In this document: positions 17,637-26,721 of the stretch, piece after piece
Layout of the letters: every line of letters starts with the position of its first letter
How positions within the stretch are numbered: the stretch's first letter is position 1
Program-made: the position numbers and the translations under genes
DNA from: Pseudomonas sp. AL03
GTDB taxonomy: Bacteria > Pseudomonadota > Gammaproteobacteria > Pseudomonadales > Pseudomonadaceae
DNA: 64,000 nt
NCBI RefSeq assembly: GCF_029960815.1
Contig: NZ_JASBRE010000007.1
Coordinates: 1-64,000, forward strand
Reading direction: 5' to 3'
The notes under the pieces: generated by a model
Seen by the model: only the letters and a program-made list of their open reading frames with translations
The model's database searches: none
Told to the model about the DNA's origin: nothing

Positions 17637-17851
17637 CCCAGCAACCCCATGTCCATGGCCCTGACTGCAACCACGATCACGACCATCACGACCATCACGA
17701 CCACCATGATCACGACCACGGCCATGTTCACGGTCCGAACTGCGGCCACGCCCACCAGGAACCGGTGCGCAACGCCCTGAAAGACGTCGGTCGCAACGAC
17801 CCTTGCCCCTGCGGCAACGGCAAGAAATTCAAGAAGTGCCACGGCGCATAA
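17633..17851 (+). CDS. Histidine-rich small SEC-C protein
   Basis: 72 residues. A histidine/aspartate repeat region (about 5-45) is framed by two near-copies of HVHGPxCxH, and the C-terminal SEC-C zinc motif is [13 protein letters not shown]. The N-terminal stretch could load Ni, Zn or Co. It is translationally coupled to the LEA-type lipoprotein gene and near YchJ. The known SEC-C unit binds zinc and, in SecA, contacts SecB and ribosomes; the role here is unknown. Confidence 0.85.
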   Translation: MTQQPHVHGPDCNHDHDHHDHHDHHDHDHGHVHGPNCGHAHQEPVRNALKDVGRNDPCPCGNGKKFKKCHGA

Positions 17852-17907
17852 TGCGTTGAAGCACTGTTCTGCGCAGAAGCCGGGCGTCCCCCGGCTCCTG
17901 CACGGTT

Positions 17908-18480
17908 TCAGTCGGACTTGAGAATTGCCGCAGTGCTCACGACCGTCGCGTATTCCCCATGCAAATTCCCCAGCGACATCGCATGCACTTCCTCGGCTGT
18001 ATGGGCTTTACCAAAGAAGTCAGCCTTGTCGAAGGTAAAGCACGCATCCTCCGCCACCCACGCATCAAACCCAAGATTCCCGGCCGTTCGCACCGTGGAC
18101 TCCACCGAGTTGTTAGTCGCCACGCCAACAATCACCAGTTGATCAATCCCAGCCTCGCGCAAACTCGCCTCCAAACGGGTCGAACAAAACGCATCCGGGA
18201 CCTGCTTTTGTATGAGCTGCTCACCGGTTCGTGGCTGGAACCGCACCTGAAACTCCACCCCGGACTGCTCCGGCCAGAACACCGATTCCGGCGACCGGGA
18301 CAGGTGCTGCACGTGAATCACCGGTCGCCCGGTTCGCCGCCAATGCGTTAGCAAATCGAGGATTCGCTCCTCGGCCTGAGGGTTATTTCGGCGACCCAGT
18401 TTGGGATGCAGGATGCCTTTTTGTTGATCAATGATGATCAGCGCCGCGTTCGTTTTGAGCTCCATGCCGGTTTTTCTCAT
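17908..18480 (-). CDS. Isochorismatase-fold hydrolase lacking the catalytic cysteine
   Basis: 190 residues (or 185 from M6). The fold signature IIIDQQKG supplies the usual aspartate, and the later lysine and cis-peptide region is present. The segment where the nucleophilic cysteine normally sits (xxxCVE) reads VATNNSVESTVR, so serine replaces cysteine. The C-terminal half (FTFDKADFFGKAHTAEEVHAMSLGNLHGEYATV) matches a widespread subgroup with this substitution. It may be a serine-type hydrolase or an isochorismatase-like pyruvate-lyase relative; the substrate is unknown. Confidence 0.85.
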   Translation of the reverse strand: MRKTGMELKTNAALIIIDQQKGILHPKLGRRNNPQAEERILDLLTHWRRTGRPVIHVQHLSRSPESVFWPEQSGVEFQVRFQPRTGEQLIQKQVPDAFCSTRLEASLREAGIDQLVIVGVATNNSVESTVRTAGNLGFDAWVAEDACFTFDKADFFGKAHTAEEVHAMSLGNLHGEYATVVSTAAILKSD

Positions 18481-18835
18481 GCTGGGTCATTGAATTTCAC
18501 GCACTTCAGCATCACCTCCTTTTACAGGCAAGCGATCGAACGCAAACAGGACGAATCCTGAAAAACGACGCAATCCCCTCGCCACCGGTGAAGAAATAAC
18601 CCCGCCGCCGCTTGCGCGGCTACCTCCTGCTCACTAACGTAGCGCCCTTAATGTGCCCGGCCTCGGAAGTCCGTTCATCTTTTGACGAGTGGCTAATGTT
18701 GTCAGACAAGGCGCCGCGACGAGTCATAGCCCGCTATGGCGAGGAGCGGCAACGCAGTCTGGCGACATTAGACGCCGTCAAAAGTGAACAGCGACTTTCG
18801 AGGCCGGGCACCACTACCCCCGCAGGAGCTTTGCC
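18481..18835. other. 355-base intergenic region with a structured inverted-repeat element
   Basis: No credible gene. It contains the nested inverted repeat at 18693-18771 (listed separately), then the leader of the acylase gene with a GCAGGAG ribosome-binding site just before 18836. The rest shows nothing I recognise. Confidence 0.6.
18693..18771. repeat. Nested imperfect palindrome (possible dispersed element or structured RNA)
   Basis: Outer arms CTAATGTTGTCAGAC (18693-18707) and GTCTGGCGACATTAG (18757-18771) are near-complementary. A perfect inner hairpin CATAGC-CC-GCTATG sits at 18725-18738. The whole can fold as one long stem. It resembles an intergenic Pseudomonas repeat I have seen before but cannot name. 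Confidence 0.6.
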
Positions 18836-21286
18836 ATGGCCTCGCCAGCCCTTACACATTTCCTTCCCCGGTTCGGCGTTGCCGCAGCAGTGGCCAGTGT
18901 TTTAAGCCTGACCGGTTGTCAGACCTGGAACACCCAGGACACCCTCCCGCCGACCAGCGGCGTGCAGCCGCTCAAGGGCCTGGCGCAGAACGTTTCGGTG
19001 CGCCGCAATGCCATGGGCATGCCGTTGATCGAAAGCAACACTTTCCACGACGCGCTGTTCGCCCTTGGATACGTCCACGCCAGCGATCGCATCACGCAAA
19101 TGGTCACCCTGCGCCTATTGGCTCAGGGCCGCTTGTCGGAGATGTCCGGTCTGGACCTGCTGGACGCTGATCGCTACATGCGCGCCGTCAACTTGAAGAA
19201 AAGCGCAGGCGAGCTATACAAGGCGTCTTCGCCGCGCCTCAAACGCTTCTTCGAAGTCTATGCGCGCGGGGTCAACGCCTACCTGTTCCGCTACCGCGAC
19301 AAGTTGCCAGCAGACCTCGCGGCCACTGGTTACAAGCCTGAATACTGGAAGCCGGAAGATTCAGCGCTGATTTTCTGCCTGTTGAACTTCAGCCAATCAG
19401 CCAACCTGCCCGAGGAAATTTCCTCACTGATGCTGGCTCAGACCGTCAGCACCGACAAACTCGCGTGGCTGACACCGTCTGCCCCCGATGAAAAACTGCC
19501 GCTGGCCGACGCTGAAAAACTTCAGGGCATCAAGCTCAACGGGCAAATCCCGGGCCTGGCCGACATCAGCAAAGCCACGAGCCAACTGTCCGATCTGAAT
19601 CTGCTGGGCGCCACCTCGTCGAACAACTGGGCGATCGGCCCGCAACGCAGCCGCAGCGGCAAAAGCTTGCTGGCCAGCGACAGCCATGGACCACTGGGCG
19701 TGCCGTCGTTGTTCAGTTACGTGCAGATTCGCGCGCCGAAGTACCAGGCTTCTGGTGTGACGATTGCCGGTTTGCCAATGGTGCTCGGCGGTTTCAACGG
19801 CAAAGTGGCGTGGAGCATGACCACCGTCATGGGCGACAACCAGGACCTGTTCCTGGAAAAAATCAAACGCCAGGGCAACGGACTTTCCTACGAGGTGGGC
19901 GGCAAATGGCAGCCGGCGATCATGCGTAACGAAACCTACTTCGTCAAAGGCCAGCGGCCGATTCGCGAAGTGGTGTACGAAACCCGTCACGGCCCGCTGC
20001 TCAACAGTGCCCAAGGCACGACGCTGGCCAACGGGTTCGGCCTGGCCTTGCAGACGCCAAACTTCACCGACGACAAGACACTGGACGCGTTTTTCGACCT
20101 GTCCCGGGCGCAGAACGTCGAGAAAGCCTCGGACGCCAGCCGTGAAATCCGCGCCATTGCGCTGAACCTGGTATTTGCCGACGCCAGCAACATCGGCTGG
20201 CAAGTCACCGGTCGCTACCCCAACCGTCGCGAAGGTGAAGGCCTGATGCCGTCGCCGGGCTGGGAAGGTCGTTACGATTGGGACGGTTACGCCGACCCGA
20301 TGCTCCATCCCTATGACCAGGATCCGGCCCAAGGCTGGCTCGGCACCGCCAACCAGCGAGTCATCCCCCATGGCTACGGCATGCAACTGTCCAACTCCTG
20401 GTCAGCGCCGGAACGTGGCGAACGCCTGGCCGAACTGGCAGGCGTGGGCAAACACGACACGCGCAGCGTGATCGCCATGCAATACGATCAGACCACCACC
20501 TTCGCCGCCAAACTGAAGAAAATGTTTGCAGCACCGGGCATGTCCCAGCCGCTCAAGCAGGCCATCGAAGCGTTGCCTGACGCGGATCGCGGCAAGGCTC
20601 GCGAGGCGTATACCCGCCTGATGGCCTTCGACGGCAAACTCAGCCCAACCTCCGCCGATGCGGCGATTTATGAGCTGTTCCTGCAGCAAAGTACCCAACA
20701 GACTTTCCTCGATGAACTGGGTCCGGAAAGCAGCCCGGCGTGGAAAGCCTTTATCGCCAACGGTAAGTTGTCCTACACGGCGCAGGCCGACCACCTGCTG
20801 GGGCGTGAGGACAGTCCGTTCTGGGATGACACTCGCACACCGCAGAAAGAAGACAAACCGGCGATCCTCGCCCGCAGTCTGGCGGCGGCGATCAGCGCTG
20901 GCGACAGTCAGTTGGGCGGCGATCACAAAGCCTGGCAGTGGGGCAAACTGCACCGTTATGAATGGAAGAATGCCAGTGGCCAGACCGTGCGCGGGCCATT
21001 CGCGGCGGGTGGCGATCACACCACGCTCAATACCTCGGCGTTCGCCTGGGGTCAGGATTTCAACACGACCCTGGCACCGGCCATGCGCTTTATCGTCGAC
21101 TTCGGCCAGGCCGAACCGCTGATGGGACAGAACGGCACCGGCCAGTCCGGTAACCCGGCCAGCCCAAGCTACCTCAACAGCATTGATCCTTGGCTCAAAG
21201 GGCAATACATGAGCTTGCCGATGCAGCCGCAGAACTTTGACAAGGTGTATGGGAAGACGCGGTTGACGCTGACACCTGGCAAGTAA
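18836..21286 (+). CDS. quiP: Acyl-homoserine lactone acylase (QuiP-like penicillin acylase family)
   Basis: An 816-residue Ntn hydrolase of the penicillin G acylase family. In P. aeruginosa QuiP removes the acyl chain from long-chain homoserine lactones. The N-terminus carries a lipobox (LTGC, C28), so it may be lipid-anchored. The precursor is expected to self-cleave before S262 in TSSNNWAIG, giving alpha and beta chains with S262 as N-terminal nucleophile. GGDHTTLN near residue 725 fits the family's C-terminal region. A GCAGGAG ribosome-binding site is present. The gene neighbourhood (ychJ side) agrees with quiP; substrate range is inferred. Confidence 0.85.
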   Translation: MASPALTHFLPRFGVAAAVASVLSLTGCQTWNTQDTLPPTSGVQPLKGLAQNVSVRRNAMGMPLIESNTFHDALFALGYVHASDRITQMVTLRLLAQGRLSEMSGLDLLDADRYMRAVNLKKSAGELYKASSPRLKRFFEVYARGVNAYLFRYRDKLPADLAATGYKPEYWKPEDSALIFCLLNFSQSANLPEEISSLMLAQTVSTDKLAWLTPSAPDEKLPLADAEKLQGIKLNGQIPGLADISKATSQLSDLNLLGATSSNNWAIGPQRSRSGKSLLASDSHGPLGVPSLFSYVQIRAPKYQASGVTIAGLPMVLGGFNGKVAWSMTTVMGDNQDLFLEKIKRQGNGLSYEVGGKWQPAIMRNETYFVKGQRPIREVVYETRHGPLLNSAQGTTLANGFGLALQTPNFTDDKTLDAFFDLSRAQNVEKASDASREIRAIALNLVFADASNIGWQVTGRYPNRREGEGLMPSPGWEGRYDWDGYADPMLHPYDQDPAQGWLGTANQRVIPHGYGMQLSNSWSAPERGERLAELAGVGKHDTRSVIAMQYDQTTTFAAKLKKMFAAPGMSQPLKQAIEALPDADRGKAREAYTRLMAFDGKLSPTSADAAIYELFLQQSTQQTFLDELGPESSPAWKAFIANGKLSYTAQADHLLGREDSPFWDDTRTPQKEDKPAILARSLAAAISAGDSQLGGDHKAWQWGKLHRYEWKNASGQTVRGPFAAGGDHTTLNTSAFAWGQDFNTTLAPAMRFIVDFGQAEPLMGQNGTGQSGNPASPSYLNSIDPWLKGQYMSLPMQPQNFDKVYGKTRLTLTPGK

Positions 21287-21305
21287 TCCCTTTCGCGACT
21301 GATTT

Positions 21306-21407
21306 GATCGTTCCCACGCTCCGCGTGGGAATGCCTCTAGGGACGCTCCGCGTCCAGTGAAGCGGAGCGTCACGGGCTGCATTCCCACGCGGAGCGTGGG
21401 AACGATC
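21306..21407. repeat. Large nested palindromic repeat (BIME-like)
   Basis: Perfect 29-bp inverted arms at 21306-21334 and 21379-21407 (GATCGTTCCCACGCTCCGCG...), each itself a small palindrome, enclose a second perfect inverted repeat GACGCTCCG/CGGAGCGTC (21342-21350 and 21363-21371). It is a known type of dispersed extragenic element in fluorescent Pseudomonas, placed between the acylase and the exonuclease genes. Confidence 0.85.
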
Positions 21408-21491
21408 ATCATTGGCCGATGAAAATTCAACAGAACTTCCAGCCTCGCGCAAACCTCATAGCTAACAAGTCCCTCCATTTTTGGTAACAAC

Positions 21492-22526
21492 ATGGACCTT
21501 GTTATCGCGCGTCCTGAGGGTTTGTACTGCCCGCCCGGGGATTTCTATATCGACCCGTGGCGGCCGGTCGAACGTTCGGTCATCACCCATGCCCACGGCG
21601 ACCATGCCCGCACCGGCAATCAGCACTATCTGGCGGCCGCGGCCGGCGCAGGGATTTTGCGTGCGCGACTGGGCCAGGACATCGATCTGCAAACGCTGGC
21701 GTATGGCGAGCCATTGTTGCATCACGGCGTAAAACTGAGTTTTCACCCCGCCGGCCATGTGCTTGGCTCAGCCCAGGTGCGTATGGAATACGGCGGTGAA
21801 GTCTGGGTCGCCTCGGGCGACTACAAGATCGAGCCCGACGGCACCTGTGCGCCGTTCGAACCCGTGCGCTGCGATACCTTCATCACTGAATCGACCTTCG
21901 GCCTGCCGATTTATCGCTGGCAACCCCAGGCGCAGGTCTTTGCCGAGATCAATCAGTGGTGGCGGGCCAATGCCGCCGCCGACAAAACCAGCGTGCTGTT
22001 CTGCTATTCCTTCGGCAAGGCCCAGCGCATTCTCCACGGCATCGACGCCAGCCTCGGCCCCATTCTGGTGCATGGCGCTGTGGAACCGCTGAACCGGGTT
22101 TATCGCGAGAGCGGTATTTACTTACCGCCAACGATCTATGCCGGCGAGGTCAAAAAGAGCGATCCGATGATGCGCAAAGCCTTGGTCATCGCCCCACCTT
22201 CTGCTGGCGGCAGTACCTGGATGCGCCGATTCGGCGACTACAGCGACGGCTTCGCCAGCGGCTGGATGCGTTTGCGTGGCACACGGCGGCGGCGCGGCGT
22301 GGATCGTGGCTTCGTACTGTCTGACCACGCCGACTGGCCGGGCCTGCTCTGGGCCATCGAACAGACCGGTGCGGAACGGGTCATGGTGACCCATGGTTCG
22401 GTGGGTGTACTGGTGCGCCATCTGCGCGAACAGGGTCTTGATGCTCAGAGCTTCAGCACCGAGTACGGCGACGATGAGGAAGAAAACGCCGCCGTCGAAC
22501 CCGAGCGCGCCGAGGTGCTGCCATGA
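21492..22526 (+). CDS. Ligase-associated DNA exonuclease (MBL/beta-CASP family)
   Basis: A 344-residue metallo-beta-lactamase-fold nuclease of the group encoded next to ATP-dependent ligases. The metal motif HAHGDH is at residues 33-38. Further metal-site segments are HPAGHVLGS, ASGDYKIEPDG, and the beta-CASP part with LSDHADW and VTHGS. Family members are predicted 3'-exonucleases that process ends before ligation. Its stop overlaps the ligase start by 4 bases (ATGA). No strong ribosome-binding site is visible before the ATG. Confidence 0.9.
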   Translation: MDLVIARPEGLYCPPGDFYIDPWRPVERSVITHAHGDHARTGNQHYLAAAAGAGILRARLGQDIDLQTLAYGEPLLHHGVKLSFHPAGHVLGSAQVRMEYGGEVWVASGDYKIEPDGTCAPFEPVRCDTFITESTFGLPIYRWQPQAQVFAEINQWWRANAAADKTSVLFCYSFGKAQRILHGIDASLGPILVHGAVEPLNRVYRESGIYLPPTIYAGEVKKSDPMMRKALVIAPPSAGGSTWMRRFGDYSDGFASGWMRLRGTRRRRGVDRGFVLSDHADWPGLLWAIEQTGAERVMVTHGSVGVLVRHLREQGLDAQSFSTEYGDDEEENAAVEPERAEVLP

Positions 22527-24211
22527 AGGCCTTCGCCGAGTTATACGCCGAACTCGACGCCACAACGTCGAGCAACGCCAAACTGGCGGCGATGCAAAAC
22601 TACTTCGCCAACGCCGCGCCGGAAGATGCCGCATGGGCTGTTTACTTTTTGTCCGGCGCGCGACCTCGACAACGGGTGCCGGTGCGCATCCTGCGAGAGC
22701 TGGCGGTGGCGTACTCCGGCCTCTCGCCGTGGTTGTTCGAAGAGAGTTATCAGGCGGTCGGCGATCTGGCGGAAACCATCTCACTGGTATTGCCCGAAGC
22801 ACTTCACAGCTCCAGTGACGGATTGGCGGTTTGGATTGAAGACAAACTGCTGCCACTGCGCGGTGAAACCCCGCAAGTCCTCGCCGAGCGACTGCCAGCC
22901 CTGTGGTCGCAACTGGACCGCCAGAGTCTGATGCTCTGCATCAAACTGATCACCGGCAGTTTTCGCGTCGGCGTCTCCAAGTTGCTGGTAACCCGTGCCT
23001 TGGCGGCCATGGCCGGGCTCGACAGCAAACGAGTGGCCCAGCGACTGGTGGGTTACACCGACCTGTCCCACCGCCCGAGCGCGCCCGGTTACTTGAAGCT
23101 GATCGCCGCTGAATCAACTGACGAACATGCGCAACGCGGTGGTCAGCCCTACCCGTTTTTTCTCGCCCACGCGCTATCGCAACCCGTTGAACAATTCGAA
23201 GCCCTGCTTGGCCCCGCCAGCCACTGGCAAGTGGAATGGAAGTGGGACGGCATCCGCGCGCAGGTCGTCAAACGCGATGGGCGACTGTGGATCTGGTCGC
23301 GAGGTGAAGAGTTGGTCACCGAGCGCTTTCCCGAACTCGATAGTCTGGTTCACGGCTTGCCCGATGGCACCGTGATCGACGGTGAAATCGTTGCTTGGAA
23401 AGCCGCACAACCCACCACCGAGGACGTCTTCGACCCTCCTTCCCCAGCCTCACCCGCGGTAAAACCTTTCGCTCTGCTGCAACAACGGATCGGCCGTAAA
23501 ACCCTGGACAAAAAAATCCTCGAAGCAGTGCCGGTGGTCGTCCTCGCCTACGACCTGCTGGAATGGCAGGGCGAAGACTGGCGCAATCAGACTCAGGCCA
23601 CGCGTCGCACTCAGTTGCAACAGGTGGTTAAAACCTGCGCTAACCCGGTGCTGCTGCCCTCGCCTGTGCTCACTGGCGAAGACTGGTTCGACCTCGCCCG
23701 ACAACGGGAAGCCTCCCGCCGTCTCGGTGTCGAAGGCATGATGCTCAAAGCTCGGGATGCGCTGTATGGTGTCGGGCGGACCAAGGACATGGGCGTCTGG
23801 TGGAAATGGAAAGTCGACCCGTTCATCGTTGACGCGGTGCTGATCTATGCGCAACGCGGCCATGGTCGCCGCGCCGGTCTCTACAGCGATTACACCTTCG
23901 CTGTGTGGGACGGGCCGCCTGACGCGAGCGAACGCACACTGGTGCCGTTCGCCAAGGCTTATTCAGGGCTGACCGACGAAGAAATGCGCCAGGTCGACAG
24001 CATCGTGCGCAAGACCACTGTAGAGAAATTCGGGCCGGTGAGCAGTGTGACGCCGAGTCTGGTGTTTGAACTGGGATTTGAGGGCATCGCCCTGTCCAAA
24101 AGACACAAGAGCGGGATTGCAGTGCGGTTTCCGAGGATGTTGCGCTGGCGGCAGGATAAGTCGGTTGAAGAGGCTGACAATCTTGGGACGTTGCAGGATT
24201 TACTCAGCTGA
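22523..24211 (+). CDS. ATP-dependent DNA ligase (Lhr/PdeM-associated)
   Basis: A 562-residue ligase. An N-terminal helical DNA-binding domain (about 1-220) precedes the adenylyltransferase domain with motif I EWKWDGIR (nucleophile K240), VIDGEIVAW as motif III, EGMMLKARDALYGVGR as motif IV, and WWKWK as motif V. A C-terminal OB fold follows. It is an accessory ligase that works alongside the NAD+-dependent LigA in repair. It is coupled to the exonuclease gene, while its usual partners, the Lhr helicase and PdeM, lie 4.5 kb downstream beyond an ABC operon. Confidence 0.94.
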   Translation: MKAFAELYAELDATTSSNAKLAAMQNYFANAAPEDAAWAVYFLSGARPRQRVPVRILRELAVAYSGLSPWLFEESYQAVGDLAETISLVLPEALHSSSDGLAVWIEDKLLPLRGETPQVLAERLPALWSQLDRQSLMLCIKLITGSFRVGVSKLLVTRALAAMAGLDSKRVAQRLVGYTDLSHRPSAPGYLKLIAAESTDEHAQRGGQPYPFFLAHALSQPVEQFEALLGPASHWQVEWKWDGIRAQVVKRDGRLWIWSRGEELVTERFPELDSLVHGLPDGTVIDGEIVAWKAAQPTTEDVFDPPSPASPAVKPFALLQQRIGRKTLDKKILEAVPVVVLAYDLLEWQGEDWRNQTQATRRTQLQQVVKTCANPVLLPSPVLTGEDWFDLARQREASRRLGVEGMMLKARDALYGVGRTKDMGVWWKWKVDPFIVDAVLIYAQRGHGRRAGLYSDYTFAVWDGPPDASERTLVPFAKAYSGLTDEEMRQVDSIVRKTTVEKFGPVSSVTPSLVFELGFEGIALSKRHKSGIAVRFPRMLRWRQDKSVEEADNLGTLQDLLS

Positions 24212-24417
24212 CTATCAGGTTATGCTCCACACCAGTGCATCAAATTTCCAACGCCCGTTTTCGTGCACAAATCCCTCCTTGCCATTTCTTGAATCACCTT
24301 TTAAAACGCTTGTTCGGGACTCTGGTTCGGAAATTGCTACTTTCAGTAGGTCTTACGCTTTCCAGTAACAATAATTCTGCGCCACAAGCGCTCATATTGG
24401 TTCTTAGGGATTGAATA

Positions 24418-25200
24418 ATGAAAAAAGCATTGCTGACCCTTTCTGCACTGGCGTTGTGCATGGCTGCCGGCTCCGCGCTGGCCAAGGAATACAAAGAACT
24501 GCGTTTTGGCGTTGACCCTTCTTACGCTCCGTTCGAGTCCAAAGCAGCTGACGGTAACCTGGTGGGCTTCGATATCGATCTGGGTAACGCGATCTGCGCC
24601 GAGCTGAAGGTCAAGTGCAAATGGGTCGAAAGCGATTTCGACGGCATGATTCCGGGCCTGAAGGCCAATAAATTCGACGGTGTGATCTCTTCGATGACCG
24701 TCACCCCGGCCCGCGAAAAAGTCATCGACTTCTCCAGCGAGCTGTTCTCCGGCCCAACCGCTTACGTGTTTAAGAAAGGTTCCGGCCTGACCGAAGATGT
24801 GGCTTCGCTGAAGGGCAAGACCGTCGGCTACGAGCAAGGCACCATTCAGGAAGCGTACGCCAAAGCTGTTCTGGACAAGGCGGGCGTGAAAACCCAGGCC
24901 TATCAGAACCAGGATCAGGTGTATTCCGACCTGATGTCCGGCCGTCTCGACGCGGCGATCCAGGACATGCTGCAAGCCGAACTGGGTTTTTTGAAGTCGC
25001 CAAAGGGCGAGGGCTACGAAGTCAGCGAGCCGGTTGACAGCGAATTGCTGCCAGCCAAAACGGCTGTCGGTATCTCTAAAGGTAACAAAGACCTCAAGGC
25101 ACTTTTGGATAAAGGTATCAAAGCGTTACACGACGATGGCACCTACGCCACCATTCAAAAGAAACACTTTGGCGATCTGAATCTGTACAGCGGCAAATAA
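24418..25200 (+). CDS. Basic amino acid ABC transporter, periplasmic binding protein
   Basis: A 260-residue HisJ/ArgT-type family 3 solute-binding protein. The signal peptide ends near GSALA (22), followed by the family start LRFGVDPSYAPFESKAADGNLVGFDIDLGNAIC. The pattern SSMTVTPAREKVIDFS and the late QDQVYSDLMSGRLDAAIQD are typical of lysine/arginine/ornithine/histidine binders. An intrinsic terminator just downstream likely makes this gene more abundant than the permease genes. An AGGGATTG site precedes the ATG. Confidence 0.93.
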   Translation: MKKALLTLSALALCMAAGSALAKEYKELRFGVDPSYAPFESKAADGNLVGFDIDLGNAICAELKVKCKWVESDFDGMIPGLKANKFDGVISSMTVTPAREKVIDFSSELFSGPTAYVFKKGSGLTEDVASLKGKTVGYEQGTIQEAYAKAVLDKAGVKTQAYQNQDQVYSDLMSGRLDAAIQDMLQAELGFLKSPKGEGYEVSEPVDSELLPAKTAVGISKGNKDLKALLDKGIKALHDDGTYATIQKKHFGDLNLYSGK

Positions 25201-25206
25201 TGCGCG

Positions 25207-25235
25207 GCGCCCATCTCACGATGGGCGCTTTTTTT
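25207..25235 (+). terminator. Intrinsic terminator/attenuator between binding protein and permease
   Basis: Perfect 9-bp stem GCGCCCATC/GATGGGCGC with a TCAC loop and seven Ts. It sits 22 bases before the first permease start, so it probably gives partial termination and a raised ratio of binding protein to membrane components. Confidence 0.85.
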
Positions 25236-25256
25236 ATCCGATCAGGTTGCTGATTT

Positions 25257-25985
25257 ATGTTCGAAAACCTCTTACAAAATCTGGGGCTCTCAGCCTTCAG
25301 CCTCCAGGGCTTCGGTCCGTTGCTGATGGAAGGCACCTGGATGACCATCAAATTATCGGCGTTGTCGCTGCTGGTGGCCGTGTTGCTCGGCCTGCTCGGT
25401 GCCACGGCCAAACTGTCGAAAGTCAAACTGGTGCGAGTTCCGGCACAGGTCTACACCACGCTGATTCGCGGCGTGCCGGACCTGGTGCTGATGCTGCTGA
25501 TTTTCTACAGCCTGCAAACCTGGTTGACGTCGTTCACCGATTTCATGGAATGGGAATACATCGAGATCAACCCGTTCAGCGCCGGGGTCATCACCCTGGG
25601 CTTCATTTATGGCGCGTATTTCACCGAAACCTTCCGCGGGGCGATCCTCGCTGTGCCACGGGGCCAAGTCGAAGCCGCCACCGCTTATGGCCTCAAACGC
25701 GGCCAGCGTTTTCGTATCGTGGTGTTCCCGCAGATGATGCGTTTCGCCCTGCCGGGCATCGGTAACAACTGGATGGTGATGCTCAAGGCCACCGCGCTCG
25801 TCTCGATCATCGGCCTTGCCGACTTGGTCAAGGCTGCGCAGGATGCCGGTAAAAGCACCTATCAACTGTTCTACTTCCTGGTGCTGGCAGCCGTGATTTA
25901 CCTGCTGATCACCAGCGCGTCCAACGTCGTCCTGCGCTGGCTCGAACGCCGCTACGCCGCCGGTTCCCGGGAGGCCGTACGATGA
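25257..25985 (+). CDS. Basic amino acid ABC transporter permease (HisQ/AotQ type)
   Basis: A 242-residue inner-membrane permease with about five helices. The EAA loop reads EAATAYGLKRGQRFRIVVFPQMMR near residue 140, and the N-terminal TYTTLIRGVPDLVLMLLIFY-type segment (FxRGxPxLxxL) is typical of polar amino acid permeases. It pairs with the next gene to form the heterodimeric channel. Its stop overlaps the next start by 4 bases. Because of the terminator at 25207-25235 it relies on read-through or its own promoter. Confidence 0.93.
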   Translation: MFENLLQNLGLSAFSLQGFGPLLMEGTWMTIKLSALSLLVAVLLGLLGATAKLSKVKLVRVPAQVYTTLIRGVPDLVLMLLIFYSLQTWLTSFTDFMEWEYIEINPFSAGVITLGFIYGAYFTETFRGAILAVPRGQVEAATAYGLKRGQRFRIVVFPQMMRFALPGIGNNWMVMLKATALVSIIGLADLVKAAQDAGKSTYQLFYFLVLAAVIYLLITSASNVVLRWLERRYAAGSREAVR

Positions 25986-26692
25986 TCGAACTCTTGCAGG
26001 AATACTGGAAACCCTTCCTTTATACCGACGGCTATAACATCACCGGCCTGGCCATGACCCTGTGGCTGCTCAGTGCGTCGATCTTCATCGGTTTTGTGGT
26101 GTCGATTCCACTCTCCATCGCCCGGGTTTCGCCGCACCTCTACATCCGCTGGCCAGTGCAGTTCTACACCTACCTGTTTCGGGGTACGCCGCTCTATATC
26201 CAGCTGCTGATTTTCTACACCGGTATCTACAGCCTGGCCGCCGTGCGTGCCCAGCCAGTACTCGATGCGTTCTTTCGCGATGCGATGAATTGCACCATCC
26301 TGGCCTTCGCCCTGAATACCTGCGCCTACACCACGGAGATTTTCGCCGGGGCAATTCGCAGCATGGCTCATGGTGAAGTCGAAGCGGCCAAGGCTTACGG
26401 TCTGACAGGCTGGAAGCTTTATGCCTACGTGATCATGCCTTCGGCCCTGCGTCGCTCGTTGCCTTATTACAGCAACGAAGTGATTCTGATGCTGCACTCG
26501 ACCACCGTGGCGTTCACTGCGACCATCCCGGACATATTAAAAGTCGCGCGGGATGCCAACTCGGCGACCTTCCTGACCTTCCAGTCGTTCGGCATCGCCG
26601 CGCTGATCTACCTGACCGTTACCTTTGCGCTGGTCGGCCTGTTCCGCCTCGCCGAACGCCGATGGCTGGCCTTCCTCGGGCCGACCCACTAG
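25982..26692 (+). CDS. Basic amino acid ABC transporter permease (HisM/AotM type)
   Basis: A 236-residue partner permease. The family segment YLFRGTPLYIQLLIFYTGIY lies near residue 60 and the EAA loop EVEAAKAYGLTGWKLYAYVIMP near residue 130. Start overlaps the previous stop (ATGA). The order of binding protein, two permeases, aspartoacylase-like protein and ATPase matches the P. aeruginosa aot arginine/ornithine operon, but the binding protein is clearly divergent from AotJ, so this is more likely a paralogous system. Confidence 0.92.
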   Translation: MIELLQEYWKPFLYTDGYNITGLAMTLWLLSASIFIGFVVSIPLSIARVSPHLYIRWPVQFYTYLFRGTPLYIQLLIFYTGIYSLAAVRAQPVLDAFFRDAMNCTILAFALNTCAYTTEIFAGAIRSMAHGEVEAAKAYGLTGWKLYAYVIMPSALRRSLPYYSNEVILMLHSTTVAFTATIPDILKVARDANSATFLTFQSFGIAALIYLTVTFALVGLFRLAERRWLAFLGPTH

Positions 26693-26721
26693 GACCCGCT
26701 TTCAGGAATAAAGAGACGAAC

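Noticed and set aside
18612..18905. A 97-codon open frame before the acylase gene
   Set aside because: It runs through the nested palindrome and into the acylase gene in another frame, with no ribosome-binding site.
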